Assembly (NCBI GenBank): GCA_944323685.1
Contig: CALUTJ010000005.1
Span: forward strand, 57,534-121,533
Reading direction: 5' to 3'
Length of the DNA stretch: 64,000 nt
Source: Candidatus Gastranaerophilales bacterium
GTDB lineage: Bacteria > Cyanobacteriota > Vampirovibrionia > Gastranaerophilales > Gastranaerophilaceae
Shown here: positions 27,335 through 35,908 of the stretch, one piece after another
How positions within the stretch are numbered: position 1 is the first letter of the stretch
Layout of the letters: each line of letters begins with the position of its first letter
Position numbers and translations under genes: made by a program
The notes under the pieces: generated by a model
Seen by the model: the letters and a program-made list of their open reading frames with translations, nothing else
Databases searched by the model: none
Told to the model about the DNA's origin: nothing

Positions 27335-28159
27335 CTATATCTTGTTAACAAGCTTGAATATGTCATTGCAAATTTTGAACACATCTTTTGCCATGTCAAT
27401 AGAAAGCATATTCGGCCCGTCGCACAGTGCTTTGTCGGGGTCGGGATGAACTTCAAAAAACAATGCTTTAGCTCCGGCGGCAATAGCTGCTTTTGCAAGC
27501 GTGGATACGTATTTTCTCTCACCTGAAGAGCATTCGCCGGCACCGCCGGGAAGCTGTACACTATGGGTAGCATCAAACACAACAGGATAACCCATTTCCT
27601 GCATTATGGGTATACCTCTCATATCTACAACAAGGTTGTTATAACCAAAGCTTGTGCCTCTGTCGGTAAAAAGTACCCTGTCATTGCCGGAATCCACAAC
27701 TTTTTGCGCAAGCGGTTTCATCTGAGCAGGGGCAAGAAATTGTCCTTTTTTTATGTTAACAATTTTGCCTGTTTTTGCGGCAGCAACAAGCAAATCAGTC
27801 TGTCTGCAAAGAAAAGCCGGTATTTGTATTATATCTGCCACCTGTGCAGCAGCGGCAGCCTGATCGGGTGTATGGATATCGGTAACAATTGGCAGGTCGA
27901 ACTCTTTTTTTACTTCTGCAAGCAGTTCAAGACCTTTTTCCAGCCCAGGGCCTCTGAAAGATTTTATAGAACTGCGGTTAGCCTTATCAAAAGAAGATTT
28001 AAATACATAATTTATATCCAGCGCGGTTGTAAGCTTTTTCAAAGCTTCTGCCACCGTAAAAAGCACATCCCTGCTCTCAATTGCACAAGGGCCGGCAAGA
28101 ATGGTGAGTTTGTCCCCTCCAATTTCAAAATCTCTCAGTTTTACCGGTTTTATATCCAT
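27335..28159 (-). CDS. kdsA: 3-deoxy-8-phosphooctulonate synthase
   Basis: 274 aa, the family's usual length. It joins phosphoenolpyruvate and arabinose 5-phosphate to make KDO 8-phosphate, a core sugar of lipopolysaccharide. Signatures: LTILAGPCAIESRD, FKSSFDKANRSSIKSFRGPG, PIVTDIHTPDQA, IPAFLCRQTDLL and the C-terminal FFEVHPDPDKALCDGPNML. Its presence argues for a Gram-negative outer membrane with KDO. The ATG has GGAG 8 bases upstream. Divergent from pilT. Confidence 0.97.
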   Translation of the reverse strand: MDIKPVKLRDFEIGGDKLTILAGPCAIESRDVLFTVAEALKKLTTALDINYVFKSSFDKANRSSIKSFRGPGLEKGLELLAEVKKEFDLPIVTDIHTPDQAAAAAQVADIIQIPAFLCRQTDLLVAAAKTGKIVNIKKGQFLAPAQMKPLAQKVVDSGNDRVLFTDRGTSFGYNNLVVDMRGIPIMQEMGYPVVFDATHSVQLPGGAGECSSGERKYVSTLAKAAIAAGAKALFFEVHPDPDKALCDGPNMLSIDMAKDVFKICNDIFKLVNKI

Positions 28160-28292
28160 AGCCTGATCTCCATAATTTATTTTGACAATAACGCTTCTAG
28201 ATTGTAAAATTTAGTTAAGCACAATTTATTATATCATTAAAAAATTCGTTATCGGTCATTATCGGAATGAATTATAGTAGGAGCTTAATATT

Positions 28293-29360
28293 ATGTTAAT
28301 AGAAGAATTATTGGAAGATGCCGTAGGGCAGGGTGCGAGTGATATTCACATCTCCGCAAACCTTCCTCCGGTATTCCGTATAGACGGTAAGTTAATCAGA
28401 ACAAACCATGAAATGTTAACTGCCGAAAACGTAGAAACGTTGATTTTCCCTATCTTAAACAACGAACAGAGAAGAAAACTCGAACAAGATTGGGAGCTTG
28501 ACCTTTCATACGGTATCCACGGTCTGGGCAGATTCCGTGTTAACGTTTATAAAAACAATAACACCTATGCTGCCGCATTCAGAACCATTAACACAACCTG
28601 TCCGACATTTGAATCATTAGGGCTTCCGCCGATTGTACGAAAAATCACGGAAAGACCAAGAGGTTTGATTCTGGTAACAGGGCCTACAGGTTCAGGTAAA
28701 TCAACAACTCTGGCTTCAATGATTGACTATATCAATGAAAACCGCAACGAACACATTTTAACAATCGAAGACCCTGTCGAATTTGTTCACAAATCAAAAC
28801 AGAGTGTAGTTCACCAGAGAGAACTCGGTCAGGATACAAGGTCATTCGCTAACGCGCTTAAGTCAGCACTGCGTGAAGACCCTGATATCATTCTGGTAGG
28901 TGAGTTGCGTGACCTCGAAACAATCTCACTTGCTATCACCGCCGCAGAAACAGGCCACTTGGTTATGGGTACACTCCACACCTCGTCTGCCAGCCAGACT
29001 ATCGACCGTATCATAGACGTATTTCCGCAAGGCCAGCAGCAGCAGATTCGTATCATGTTGTCTAACTCGCTTTGTGCGGTATTCTCACAAACCCTTTTGC
29101 CTAAATTAACAGAAACAGGCGAAAAGAAAGGCCGTGTAATGGCGTTAGAGGTTATGGTCGTTAACGGCGCTATTGCTAACCTTATCCGTGAAGGTAAAAC
29201 TTCTCAAATGTATTCTGCAATTCAAACAGGTGCACAGCACGGCATGCAGACTTTAGAAACATCTCTTGCCAACCTGTATAAGAAAAATCTTATCTCGGCT
29301 GAAGACGCTCTTGCTAAAACAAGCCGTCCTGATGAATTGAGAAGACTTATCAATCTGTAA
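28293..29360 (+). CDS. pilT: Type IV pilus retraction ATPase
   Basis: 355 aa. The N-terminal PAS-like domain is followed by the ATPase with Walker A GPTGSGKST (residues 130-138), an Asp box (TIEDPVEFVH), Walker B (DPDIILVGELRD) and a His box (VMGTLHTSSASQTIDRIIDV). It powers pilus disassembly and twitching. It stands alone in the window, but the prepilin-like genes at 1-4474 could supply substrates of the same machine. Strong codon bias suggests good expression. A terminator follows. Confidence 0.96.
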   Translation: MLIEELLEDAVGQGASDIHISANLPPVFRIDGKLIRTNHEMLTAENVETLIFPILNNEQRRKLEQDWELDLSYGIHGLGRFRVNVYKNNNTYAAAFRTINTTCPTFESLGLPPIVRKITERPRGLILVTGPTGSGKSTTLASMIDYINENRNEHILTIEDPVEFVHKSKQSVVHQRELGQDTRSFANALKSALREDPDIILVGELRDLETISLAITAAETGHLVMGTLHTSSASQTIDRIIDVFPQGQQQQIRIMLSNSLCAVFSQTLLPKLTETGEKKGRVMALEVMVVNGAIANLIREGKTSQMYSAIQTGAQHGMQTLETSLANLYKKNLISAEDALAKTSRPDELRRLINL

Positions 29361-29385
29361 TCCGTTAAAGATTATTTGATATAAT

Positions 29386-29420
29386 AAAAAGCGGCTTTAT
29401 TTATAAAAGCCGCTTTTATT
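29386..29420 (+). terminator. Terminator after pilT
   Basis: AAAAAGCGGCTTT / AAAGCCGCTTTT with loop ATTTAT and a T-run. It overlaps the end of the convergent matrixin-like gene. Confidence 0.88.
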
Positions 29421-30225
29421 TTTTCTCATCTTTTTTCATCATTATATTCTTTTTAATATACTCCTGAATATTCGAAGATATTTGCACATCTTGCAACCCC
29501 AGATTGTATTTTTTCAATTCCGCGAGTGTTTTCTGTTCTTTTTCCAAATCTTTTTGTTTAAGTTTTATGGAATTTTTTACATCTTCAAAACCGGAAGATT
29601 TATCTGCCGTAACTATTTTTGTAATTATATAATCTATATCCTCTGACTGCACGCCGTATTTAGAGGCAAGCTCTTTTACACTTATACCGTACGGCAATTT
29701 ATACAGCCATTGCAGAGAATATGCATCCCTCGGCGAAAGACTTACAACTCCGTATTTATGAGGAGTGTACATAATATCAGTGTCATAAGGGCTGTGCCCC
29801 AGACCGAGAGCGTGGCCTATCTCGTGCAAAATTGTGTGATAAACTTCGTTTTCATCCTGATACTGCTTATGTATTATGCCGTCAGAAAGCCCTATTTGAA
29901 CTTCAGCGGAATACAGACGGCTTTGGTTATCAAAATGGAAATAGCAGTGCCCCAGAGATTTTCTGTCGATTCTTCGCCAATCAAGGTTGACCTGAGATTC
30001 GTTAAGCGATTGAACAACATTAAAACGGATTTTCCCGCCGCTTGCCTGTTCCCACGCTTGCAGCGCTCTTTTTACGTGAGCATAATATTTGTAACTGTCA
30101 TTCTGGTCACGTTTATACCACCTGAATGGTGCAATATAAAATTTTAGAGGAAAACACGTATCAGGCCATCTGACAAGCTTGTTGTCTTTTAAATTGTCTT
30201 GCAGATATGTCAGTTTTTCTTTCAT
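29416..30225 (-). CDS. Matrixin-like zinc metalloprotease
   Basis: 269 aa from the ATG at 30225; the open frame extends to a TTG at 30375 and passes two other ATGs, but no clear ribosome site helps choose. The zinc site is HTILHEIGHALGLGHS (HExxHxxGxxH), followed by the Met-turn DIMYTP. The N-terminal beta part (RWPDTCFPLKFYIAPF) is typical of matrixins. No signal peptide is seen from any start, so it may act inside the cell or leave by another route. The C-terminal 90 residues form a Lys/Glu-rich helix region of unknown role. Divergent from tspO. Confidence 0.82.
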   Translation of the reverse strand: MKEKLTYLQDNLKDNKLVRWPDTCFPLKFYIAPFRWYKRDQNDSYKYYAHVKRALQAWEQASGGKIRFNVVQSLNESQVNLDWRRIDRKSLGHCYFHFDNQSRLYSAEVQIGLSDGIIHKQYQDENEVYHTILHEIGHALGLGHSPYDTDIMYTPHKYGVVSLSPRDAYSLQWLYKLPYGISVKELASKYGVQSEDIDYIITKIVTADKSSGFEDVKNSIKLKQKDLEKEQKTLAELKKYNLGLQDVQISSNIQEYIKKNIMMKKDEKK

Positions 30226-30400
30226 ACTTATTATTATAACATTAAGATTGCAGACATCCTCTGTAAAATTTGCCGCACAAATATTATTTACAGTCATATA
30301 GATATTATTTATCATGCCGGACAAATTCAGATTAAAATAAAAAAACAAAACAAACAGCCGTTTTGGACTGCTCAAACGGGTATAAATAATTGATAAATTG

Positions 30401-30420
30401 AGTGCAATAATAACTGCACT
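30401..30420 (+). promoter_or_regulatory. Inverted repeat abutting the tspO start codon
   Basis: AGTGCA / TGCACT with an 8-base spacer ends at the base before the ATG. TATAAA at 30381-30386 is a candidate -10. The hairpin or operator could affect initiation; no ribosome site is visible. Confidence 0.4.
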
Positions 30421-30816
30421 ATGGATATGATATGGTACGAATCTTTGAACAAACCCGCTTTTACACCGCCTGACAGCGTCTTTACGCCGGCATGGGTTTA
30501 TTTGTATGTTTTAATCTTTTTGTCTTTGTTCACTTATATTTATAAAAAATCCGATAAAGACAAAAAGCTCGGGTATTTTCTTTTTACGATACAAATGGTG
30601 TTGAATTTTGCCTGGACGCCTGCGTTTTTCTATTTAAAGAATATAACCATGAGCTTTGTCATTATTGTTTTTATGTTGATTTTTGGGTTTATGACTGCCG
30701 CAGAATTTTTTAAGATTTCAAAAGCGGCAGCTGCGCTGCTTGTTCCCTATATTTTGTGGGTATGTTTTGCAGCTTACTTAAATTATTCAATAATGTATTT
30801 AAACGCTCCGTTATAA
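30421..30816 (+). CDS. tspO: TspO/MBR family membrane protein
   Basis: 131 aa with five membrane helices. Family landmarks: WYESLNKPAFTPPDSVFTPA near the start, LNFAWTPAFFYLKN in the middle, and VPYILWVCFAAYLNYSI at the end. TspO proteins bind porphyrins and respond to stress; in bacteria they affect tetrapyrrole handling. The start could also be the second ATG two codons in. It meets the GH13 gene tail-to-tail with one base between. Confidence 0.88.
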   Translation: MDMIWYESLNKPAFTPPDSVFTPAWVYLYVLIFLSLFTYIYKKSDKDKKLGYFLFTIQMVLNFAWTPAFFYLKNITMSFVIIVFMLIFGFMTAAEFFKISKAAAALLVPYILWVCFAAYLNYSIMYLNAPL

Positions 30817-30817
30817 T

Positions 30818-32878
30818 TTATAATTCCAGCCACAAAGCGTCATAGGGTTTCACTCTCAAGTGCATTGTTTTATTTTTCAATGACAGGTTAACACGGACAT
30901 TGTCGTCATTAATCAGATTTTTCAATACTCTTATATGACCGTTATTTTTCAATATTATTTCAACTGGCAGAGTTATTTCCGCAACAAGCTTTTTATCTGA
31001 CAAATTATTGACAACAAGTATCTGTTTATCTTTATCTTTTCTTATGTAAGCAAAATTGGCCGGGTCTTTTGTGTTCAACAAAATGAACTGTCCGCGCGAC
31101 ATAACGGGGAGTTCTTTTCTCAATTGTATGAGATTTTTGACTTTTTTATAAACTTTGCTGTTGAATTCGTAATAGTCTTTAGCAGAGCCGTAGAAAAGCT
31201 TATACGGTATGTTGCCGCGGTGTATGTCACGTGAATCAAAATAGCTGAGCAGCTTTGATTTAGTCTTGGATTTTTTCTGCCGGGCTTTTCGTTCCTGCTC
31301 AATTTCTTTGGCGTTTTTAAAATTGTTCCTTGCTCCGATTTCATCACCGTAATAGATAATAGGCACACCGGGTAATGACATTAAAATCGAAAAAGCAAGG
31401 CCGATTCTGTCAGGGTCATTGTCAAGGAAATTTGCCATTCTTCCGCTTACGCCAAAACCTTTTCTGAAATCAGCACCCTTTTTTACGAGTCCGTTATGTA
31501 TGATTTCACGTATTTCGGGTGTAACCATTTCCAGAGTCAACTCATCGTGAACTCTTAAAAATATTGCCCACGTTGCTGATTCGGGAATAGCAGGAGTTTC
31601 TTTGTTTGCTTCAAAAAAGTATTTTTTATCCTTGGTGATTAAACTTGCCCATATTGCCGGCATGAACGGAAAATGATAGGCTATCTGCGCTTCATCCGTA
31701 CGTTTTATGGCTTTTGTTTTGTCACCTGATTTTATGTCAACCGTTCTTTCTTTGCCAAAATAAGGCAAAATATCTTTAGGATGCTGGCATGCTTCCACCT
31801 GAATAACGGAAGAAGGAGCGGTAGCTTGAATATAGTTGCTCAACAATCTGATAATAGCATGTGTTTTGGGCTGATTTTCCGCATTAGTGCCGGGTTCTTT
31901 AGACAGATACGGGATAGCGTCCATTCTGAAAATATCAATACCCATATTGCACCAGTAGCTGATTGTTTCGAGGCAATAATACAAAACCTCGGGGTTTTCC
32001 CAGTTTATATCAAGCTGGAAGGGATAAAATGTATGATAAAAATAATAATCTTTACCTTTTATTGTAACTTTGCGCCAGTGATTTTCCGTATTTTCAGGGA
32101 AGATTAGCCTTCTTTTGGAGACACTGCCGTCTTTTTCAAAGTATTCTACAACCGTACCGAGTTTTTCGTCCTGATATTTTTTATACAAAGGCATTTCATC
32201 AGTTACAATAAAGTAATCCAACTTGGACAGGTCGCCTTTTTCGATATCTTTAAACCACTCATGCTCCTGCGAAAAATGGTTCAAAACAAGATCCGCTTTT
32301 ATTTTAAATCCTGACTGTTTTGCTTTTGTAATAAAATCCTTGAACTCTTTCATTCCGCCAAGGTCAGAGCGAACATCACGGGGATTCTTTACGTCAAACC
32401 CCGAATCCTGCATCGGAGAATCGGCAAAAGGCAGCATATACAAAGTTGTTACGCCAAGGTCTTTGAGATAGCCAAACATTCTTTCGGTATCTTTAAAGGT
32501 ATTTTTACTGTCCGTATTTGTTACGCCAAACTGGTCAGTATAAAACATATAAATAATTTCGTCTTTATACCAGTCTTGCGAACGTTTTATGTCATCTGCC
32601 TTCAGCTGTGCAGAACGATTTTTTACGGCCTGAGCCGCAATTTCCGTAATTTTATTATAGATTTCGTCGCAGCGTTCTTTGCCGTAAATTTGTACAATAG
32701 ACGCTTTTATTTCCGCTTCTAATTTTGCGGGGATAGTAAACTGCTGCGGTTGTGTATTAACTGCTTGTGTTTCTTGTTTTTCAGTCGTTTTAACAGCTGC
32801 TGCGTCTATTGTCTGCGCATAAGCTGTGTTTGCGGCTAAGAAAGAAACAAGGAGTAGTGAACTTATTAATTTTTTCAT
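30818..32878 (-). CDS. Secreted trehalose-synthase-like GH13 enzyme
   Basis: 686 aa with a signal peptide (MKKLISSLLLVSFLAANTAYAQ). The (beta/alpha)8 domain carries region I DLVLNHFSQEH, region II with nucleophile Asp320 in GIDIFRMDAIPYL, region III with acid/base Glu362 in IQVEACQHP, and region IV FLRVHDELTLEM. This set is closest to maltose alpha-glucosyltransferase (TreS) and related GH13 enzymes. Two things differ: TreS is normally cytoplasmic, and region IV usually reads NHDE while here Asn is Val. The N-terminal 85 residues after the signal are extra. Its real substrate in the periplasm or medium is uncertain. Confidence 0.85.
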   Translation of the reverse strand: MKKLISSLLLVSFLAANTAYAQTIDAAAVKTTEKQETQAVNTQPQQFTIPAKLEAEIKASIVQIYGKERCDEIYNKITEIAAQAVKNRSAQLKADDIKRSQDWYKDEIIYMFYTDQFGVTNTDSKNTFKDTERMFGYLKDLGVTTLYMLPFADSPMQDSGFDVKNPRDVRSDLGGMKEFKDFITKAKQSGFKIKADLVLNHFSQEHEWFKDIEKGDLSKLDYFIVTDEMPLYKKYQDEKLGTVVEYFEKDGSVSKRRLIFPENTENHWRKVTIKGKDYYFYHTFYPFQLDINWENPEVLYYCLETISYWCNMGIDIFRMDAIPYLSKEPGTNAENQPKTHAIIRLLSNYIQATAPSSVIQVEACQHPKDILPYFGKERTVDIKSGDKTKAIKRTDEAQIAYHFPFMPAIWASLITKDKKYFFEANKETPAIPESATWAIFLRVHDELTLEMVTPEIREIIHNGLVKKGADFRKGFGVSGRMANFLDNDPDRIGLAFSILMSLPGVPIIYYGDEIGARNNFKNAKEIEQERKARQKKSKTKSKLLSYFDSRDIHRGNIPYKLFYGSAKDYYEFNSKVYKKVKNLIQLRKELPVMSRGQFILLNTKDPANFAYIRKDKDKQILVVNNLSDKKLVAEITLPVEIILKNNGHIRVLKNLINDDNVRVNLSLKNKTMHLRVKPYDALWLEL

Positions 32879-33044
32879 GGCTTTATTTTATTACACCCGT
32901 AATTTTTTGTATAACAAAAAGAACATAAAATTAATAAATCTTATTATCTTCATTAATCAGATAAAAACAATTACCCGAACAGTTTTTTATTTTGTCGCTG
33001 TAGTGGTTCTTATAGTACAATTATCGTAAAAAGGGCAGATAAAT

Positions 33045-33641
33045 ATGCAGGAAAATTTTTCGGATATCAAAAAAATTCTTGAAGAAACCGAGGCAAGATG
33101 CCGTGAGTGTTTTAAATGCCCGCTTGGCGAAACCCGTACCAAAACAGTATTTTCAGCAGGCGTTCCAAACCACAAACTTATGCTTATAGGCGAAGCCCCG
33201 GGCTACTGGGAGGATCAAAAAGGAGAACCTTTTGTCGGCAAAGCCGGACAGCTATTGGATAAAATTTTTGGCTGTGTTGGTTTGTCACGACAAAAAGATG
33301 TTTATATCTGCAATACTCTCAAATGCCGTCCGCCGGACAACCGAGACCCGCTTCCGGAGGAAAAAGCCGCTTGCAGAGAATATCTGGATATCCAAATTGA
33401 AACATTAAAACCCAGAATCATACTGCTTTGCGGAAATATTGCGGTACACTCTTTTATAGAAAATGCAAGGGGTATAACAAAAATGCGCGGCCAATGGTTT
33501 GACGGGCCGTATGGCTCAAAGATGATGCCGATTTTTCATCCGTCTTATCTTTTGCGCAACGATTCACGCGAAAAAGGCAGCCCCAAATGGCTCATGTGGC
33601 AGGATATCAAAGAAATTAAAAGAGTTTATGATACATTGTAA
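33045..33641 (+). CDS. Uracil-DNA glycosylase, family 4
   Basis: 198 aa. Cys residues placed for a 4Fe-4S cluster (CRECFKCPLG, CNTLKC, AACREYL) and the motifs LIGEAPGYWEDQKGEPFVGK and PIFHPSYLLRN define family 4 (UdgA type). It removes uracil from DNA after cytosine deamination. AAAGGG precedes the ATG. The gene is divergent from the GH13 gene and overlaps the next, convergent gene by 16 bases. Confidence 0.94.
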   Translation: MQENFSDIKKILEETEARCRECFKCPLGETRTKTVFSAGVPNHKLMLIGEAPGYWEDQKGEPFVGKAGQLLDKIFGCVGLSRQKDVYICNTLKCRPPDNRDPLPEEKAACREYLDIQIETLKPRIILLCGNIAVHSFIENARGITKMRGQWFDGPYGSKMMPIFHPSYLLRNDSREKGSPKWLMWQDIKEIKRVYDTL

Positions 33642-35428
33642 AGCTTAAAAGCGTCTAATAATTCTTTCTGAATTTGTTCTACTTTATGCATAGAAATCTT
33701 TTTTAAATATTCTTCCTTTACGAGTTGCACAGTTTCAGCGGTAATCGGTGTTTTTCTCAAATCAATCGGCTGAGGATTGTTAATACCAAAAACAGAGTAA
33801 TAATCCTTGAATTTATAATTTTTACCGTACACATTTTCAGACAGTTGAATCCATTGGTTAGGAATACCAAGTGAATCAGATGCAATAAGCCCATGCATTG
33901 CAGAAGAAAAGATAACTTCACATTTGGCAATTTCCTTTATTACCTTTATCGGATTCCACTCAATGTCAATTAAATAATAATCATTAAGGCGTATATTTTT
34001 TAACAAATCAGAATTTTTGTCGACATAGTGCAAAATAATCCCGACCTTGTATTCTTTTTTTATATCGACAGGGTTTATAAGCTTGGAAGCAAGCAATCCC
34101 GGGTCACCAAGAGCTATATTATTTAATTTATTATTTAACATAGTTTCACATCTATGTTTGCTTAAAAAGCCTCTAAGAGCCAAAATATTAACATTCCTGC
34201 TAAATTTTTGCAAAGGATGCCTTTTAAGATTCACATCTTCTATAAAACCGCTCCCCCAGATATTTAATAACTTACGATTTTTAATAAAAGGCAAATGAAA
34301 CTTTTTAAATAAAAACGCTTCCATAACACTGCCTATTGCACTTAACGAAGCCTTACTCCTGTGGGACTTTTTTACATTAACACCCAACAGCCTTTGAATT
34401 ACATATAAATTTAAGCAATCTCCAAAATTGCTTCTTCCATCAAAATATAGAAGCTCTGCATTTTTATACTTTATCGGATAGTTGTTTGTAAAAACATATT
34501 TAGCAACATTTTTTATAAAATGTTTTTTTTCTTTTTGAGAGAGACTATTAAAATTTAATATGCTATATGTAAAATAGCAATTGTTTTCTTTTGCAAAATT
34601 TTTAATTAACTCTAAATTTGCGTCTTTATTAATTCCAATAAATTTTAAACATTTAATCAAAAGCGCCCTGTATCGATTGCATAAATTGTCCGAGTACTGA
34701 CTCAATACCTTATGGTTAATTTCAGTGGCAAGCAACTGCTGCAGTTTTCTTGAACAGTAATTGTCAGCCATAAATATACTTTTGATATTTGTTCTGTATG
34801 CAAGCATAGACTTGTTAATATAATAGAACTTTCCATACTTTAACATATATAGGGTTATGGTCGAGTCATTAAAAAAGTTTTGCGGAAAATCCTGCGGTAT
34901 GGATTTATCAAATATATTGCGAAAAATAAATGCACTGACGGAAATATGTACTTTACTCTTTGTATATTCTTCTGGAAAAATAGTCCTGGTTTTATTATAA
35001 AATTTTTGATGTGTATAGGTTTTGGTTTGAGCGTCAAAAATCGAAATGTCATGGGCACAGCCGATAATTTCCTGATTTTTATCTAATATGTCAATTAATT
35101 TTTGAAAACGTGCATTATCAATATAAAAGTCATCCCCGTCAAGCAAGCAAAAATATTCACCGGATGCATGTTTTAATAAATTAACTCTGTTATTTGATGC
35201 TTTTTCTATATTTATAGTTTTTAGTTTTGAATTATCGCATTTGAATAATTTTATGTTTTTATATTTTTCTAAGTAAGTATTAAGTATAGTTTCACTATCT
35301 GCATCATTTCCGTCAAGACCGACAAGTATTTCGTAATCAAAATTTGTTTTTTGATTAACAATACTATCCAATGCATCTTTTATATATTCTTTTTGATTAA
35401 AAAAAGTAACAAGTACACTTAACTTCAT
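33626..35428 (-). CDS. GT2 glycosyltransferase fused to polysaccharide pyruvyl transferase
   Basis: 600 aa. Residues 1-230 are a GT-A family 2 glycosyltransferase (SVLVTFFNQKEYIKDALDSI, LLDGDDFYI with the metal-binding DxD). Residues about 325-570 match polysaccharide pyruvyl transferase (RSNFGDCLNLYVIQRLLG, GDPGLLASKL, FSSAMHGLIASDSLGIPNQW, KFKDYYSVFG). A helical linker joins them. The fusion suggests sugar addition and ketal-pyruvate capping, or a second transfer, of a surface glycan. The gene is expressed away from the XRE regulator; its 150-base upstream region holds two operator-like palindromes. Confidence 0.87.
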   Translation of the reverse strand: MKLSVLVTFFNQKEYIKDALDSIVNQKTNFDYEILVGLDGNDADSETILNTYLEKYKNIKLFKCDNSKLKTINIEKASNNRVNLLKHASGEYFCLLDGDDFYIDNARFQKLIDILDKNQEIIGCAHDISIFDAQTKTYTHQKFYNKTRTIFPEEYTKSKVHISVSAFIFRNIFDKSIPQDFPQNFFNDSTITLYMLKYGKFYYINKSMLAYRTNIKSIFMADNYCSRKLQQLLATEINHKVLSQYSDNLCNRYRALLIKCLKFIGINKDANLELIKNFAKENNCYFTYSILNFNSLSQKEKKHFIKNVAKYVFTNNYPIKYKNAELLYFDGRSNFGDCLNLYVIQRLLGVNVKKSHRSKASLSAIGSVMEAFLFKKFHLPFIKNRKLLNIWGSGFIEDVNLKRHPLQKFSRNVNILALRGFLSKHRCETMLNNKLNNIALGDPGLLASKLINPVDIKKEYKVGIILHYVDKNSDLLKNIRLNDYYLIDIEWNPIKVIKEIAKCEVIFSSAMHGLIASDSLGIPNQWIQLSENVYGKNYKFKDYYSVFGINNPQPIDLRKTPITAETVQLVKEEYLKKISMHKVEQIQKELLDAFKLYNVS

Positions 35429-35458
35429 ATATTGCCATAAAGTGATAAATAATATTAT

Positions 35459-35526
35459 TTTTTAGTTCAAAAATCTACATGAATTATAGAATTAGTGATA
35501 GAATATGTCAATTTTTGATTCAAAAA
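35459..35526. promoter_or_regulatory. Two similar palindromes upstream of the XRE gene
   Basis: TTTTTGATTCAAAAA (35512-35526) is a perfect 7+1+7 inverted repeat. TTTTTAGTTCAAAAA (35459-35473) is a close copy. Their centres are 53 bases apart, about five helical turns, so dimers could bind on the same DNA face. They lie between the divergent XRE and GT2/pyruvyl-transferase genes. Confidence 0.55.
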
Positions 35527-35577
35527 GTGATATAAAACTTTGTTTTTAGTAAAACAAAAGATTGGCATAATAAATAA

Positions 35578-35895
35578 ATGGATGTAAATAAAAATATTCT
35601 GCTGGGTAAAAAAATAAAGGAAATCAGAAAAAGCAGAGGTTTGACACAGGATTATCTGGCAGAAGAGGTCGGCATAGATGCAAAACATTTAAGCCGTATA
35701 GAATGCGGAAAAAACTCGCTTTCACTGAATTTATTATACAAAATCTGCGATGCATTGTGTGTGGAACCTGCAACAATTTTTGATATATCTCAAACAAAAA
35801 ACAAACAACAGCTGATTGAAGCAATCAATCTGATACTTGAACAATCTTCAGAAGAAAAAATCCGCAAGTTATACAAAATATTGATAAATATTTAA
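35578..35895 (+). CDS. XRE-family transcription regulator
   Basis: 105 aa. Residues 9-65 form a Cro/C1-type helix-turn-helix (GKKIKEIRKSRGLTQDYLAE, then a recognition helix with AKHLSRIECGK). The last 35 residues are helical and probably dimerise. No ligand domain. It heads a likely operon with the GT2 gene (13-base gap) and the epimerase (9-base gap), and may also control the divergent fusion gene through the palindromes upstream. Autoregulation is inferred. Confidence 0.88.
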   Translation: MDVNKNILLGKKIKEIRKSRGLTQDYLAEEVGIDAKHLSRIECGKNSLSLNLLYKICDALCVEPATIFDISQTKNKQQLIEAINLILEQSSEEKIRKLYKILINI

Positions 35896-35908
35896 AAGAA
35901 GAAAATTT

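Noticed and set aside
30226..30375. Longer N-terminus for the matrixin-like protease
   Set aside because: It needs a TTG start without a ribosome site; the added 50 residues give no domain or signal peptide and cross the divergent promoter region.
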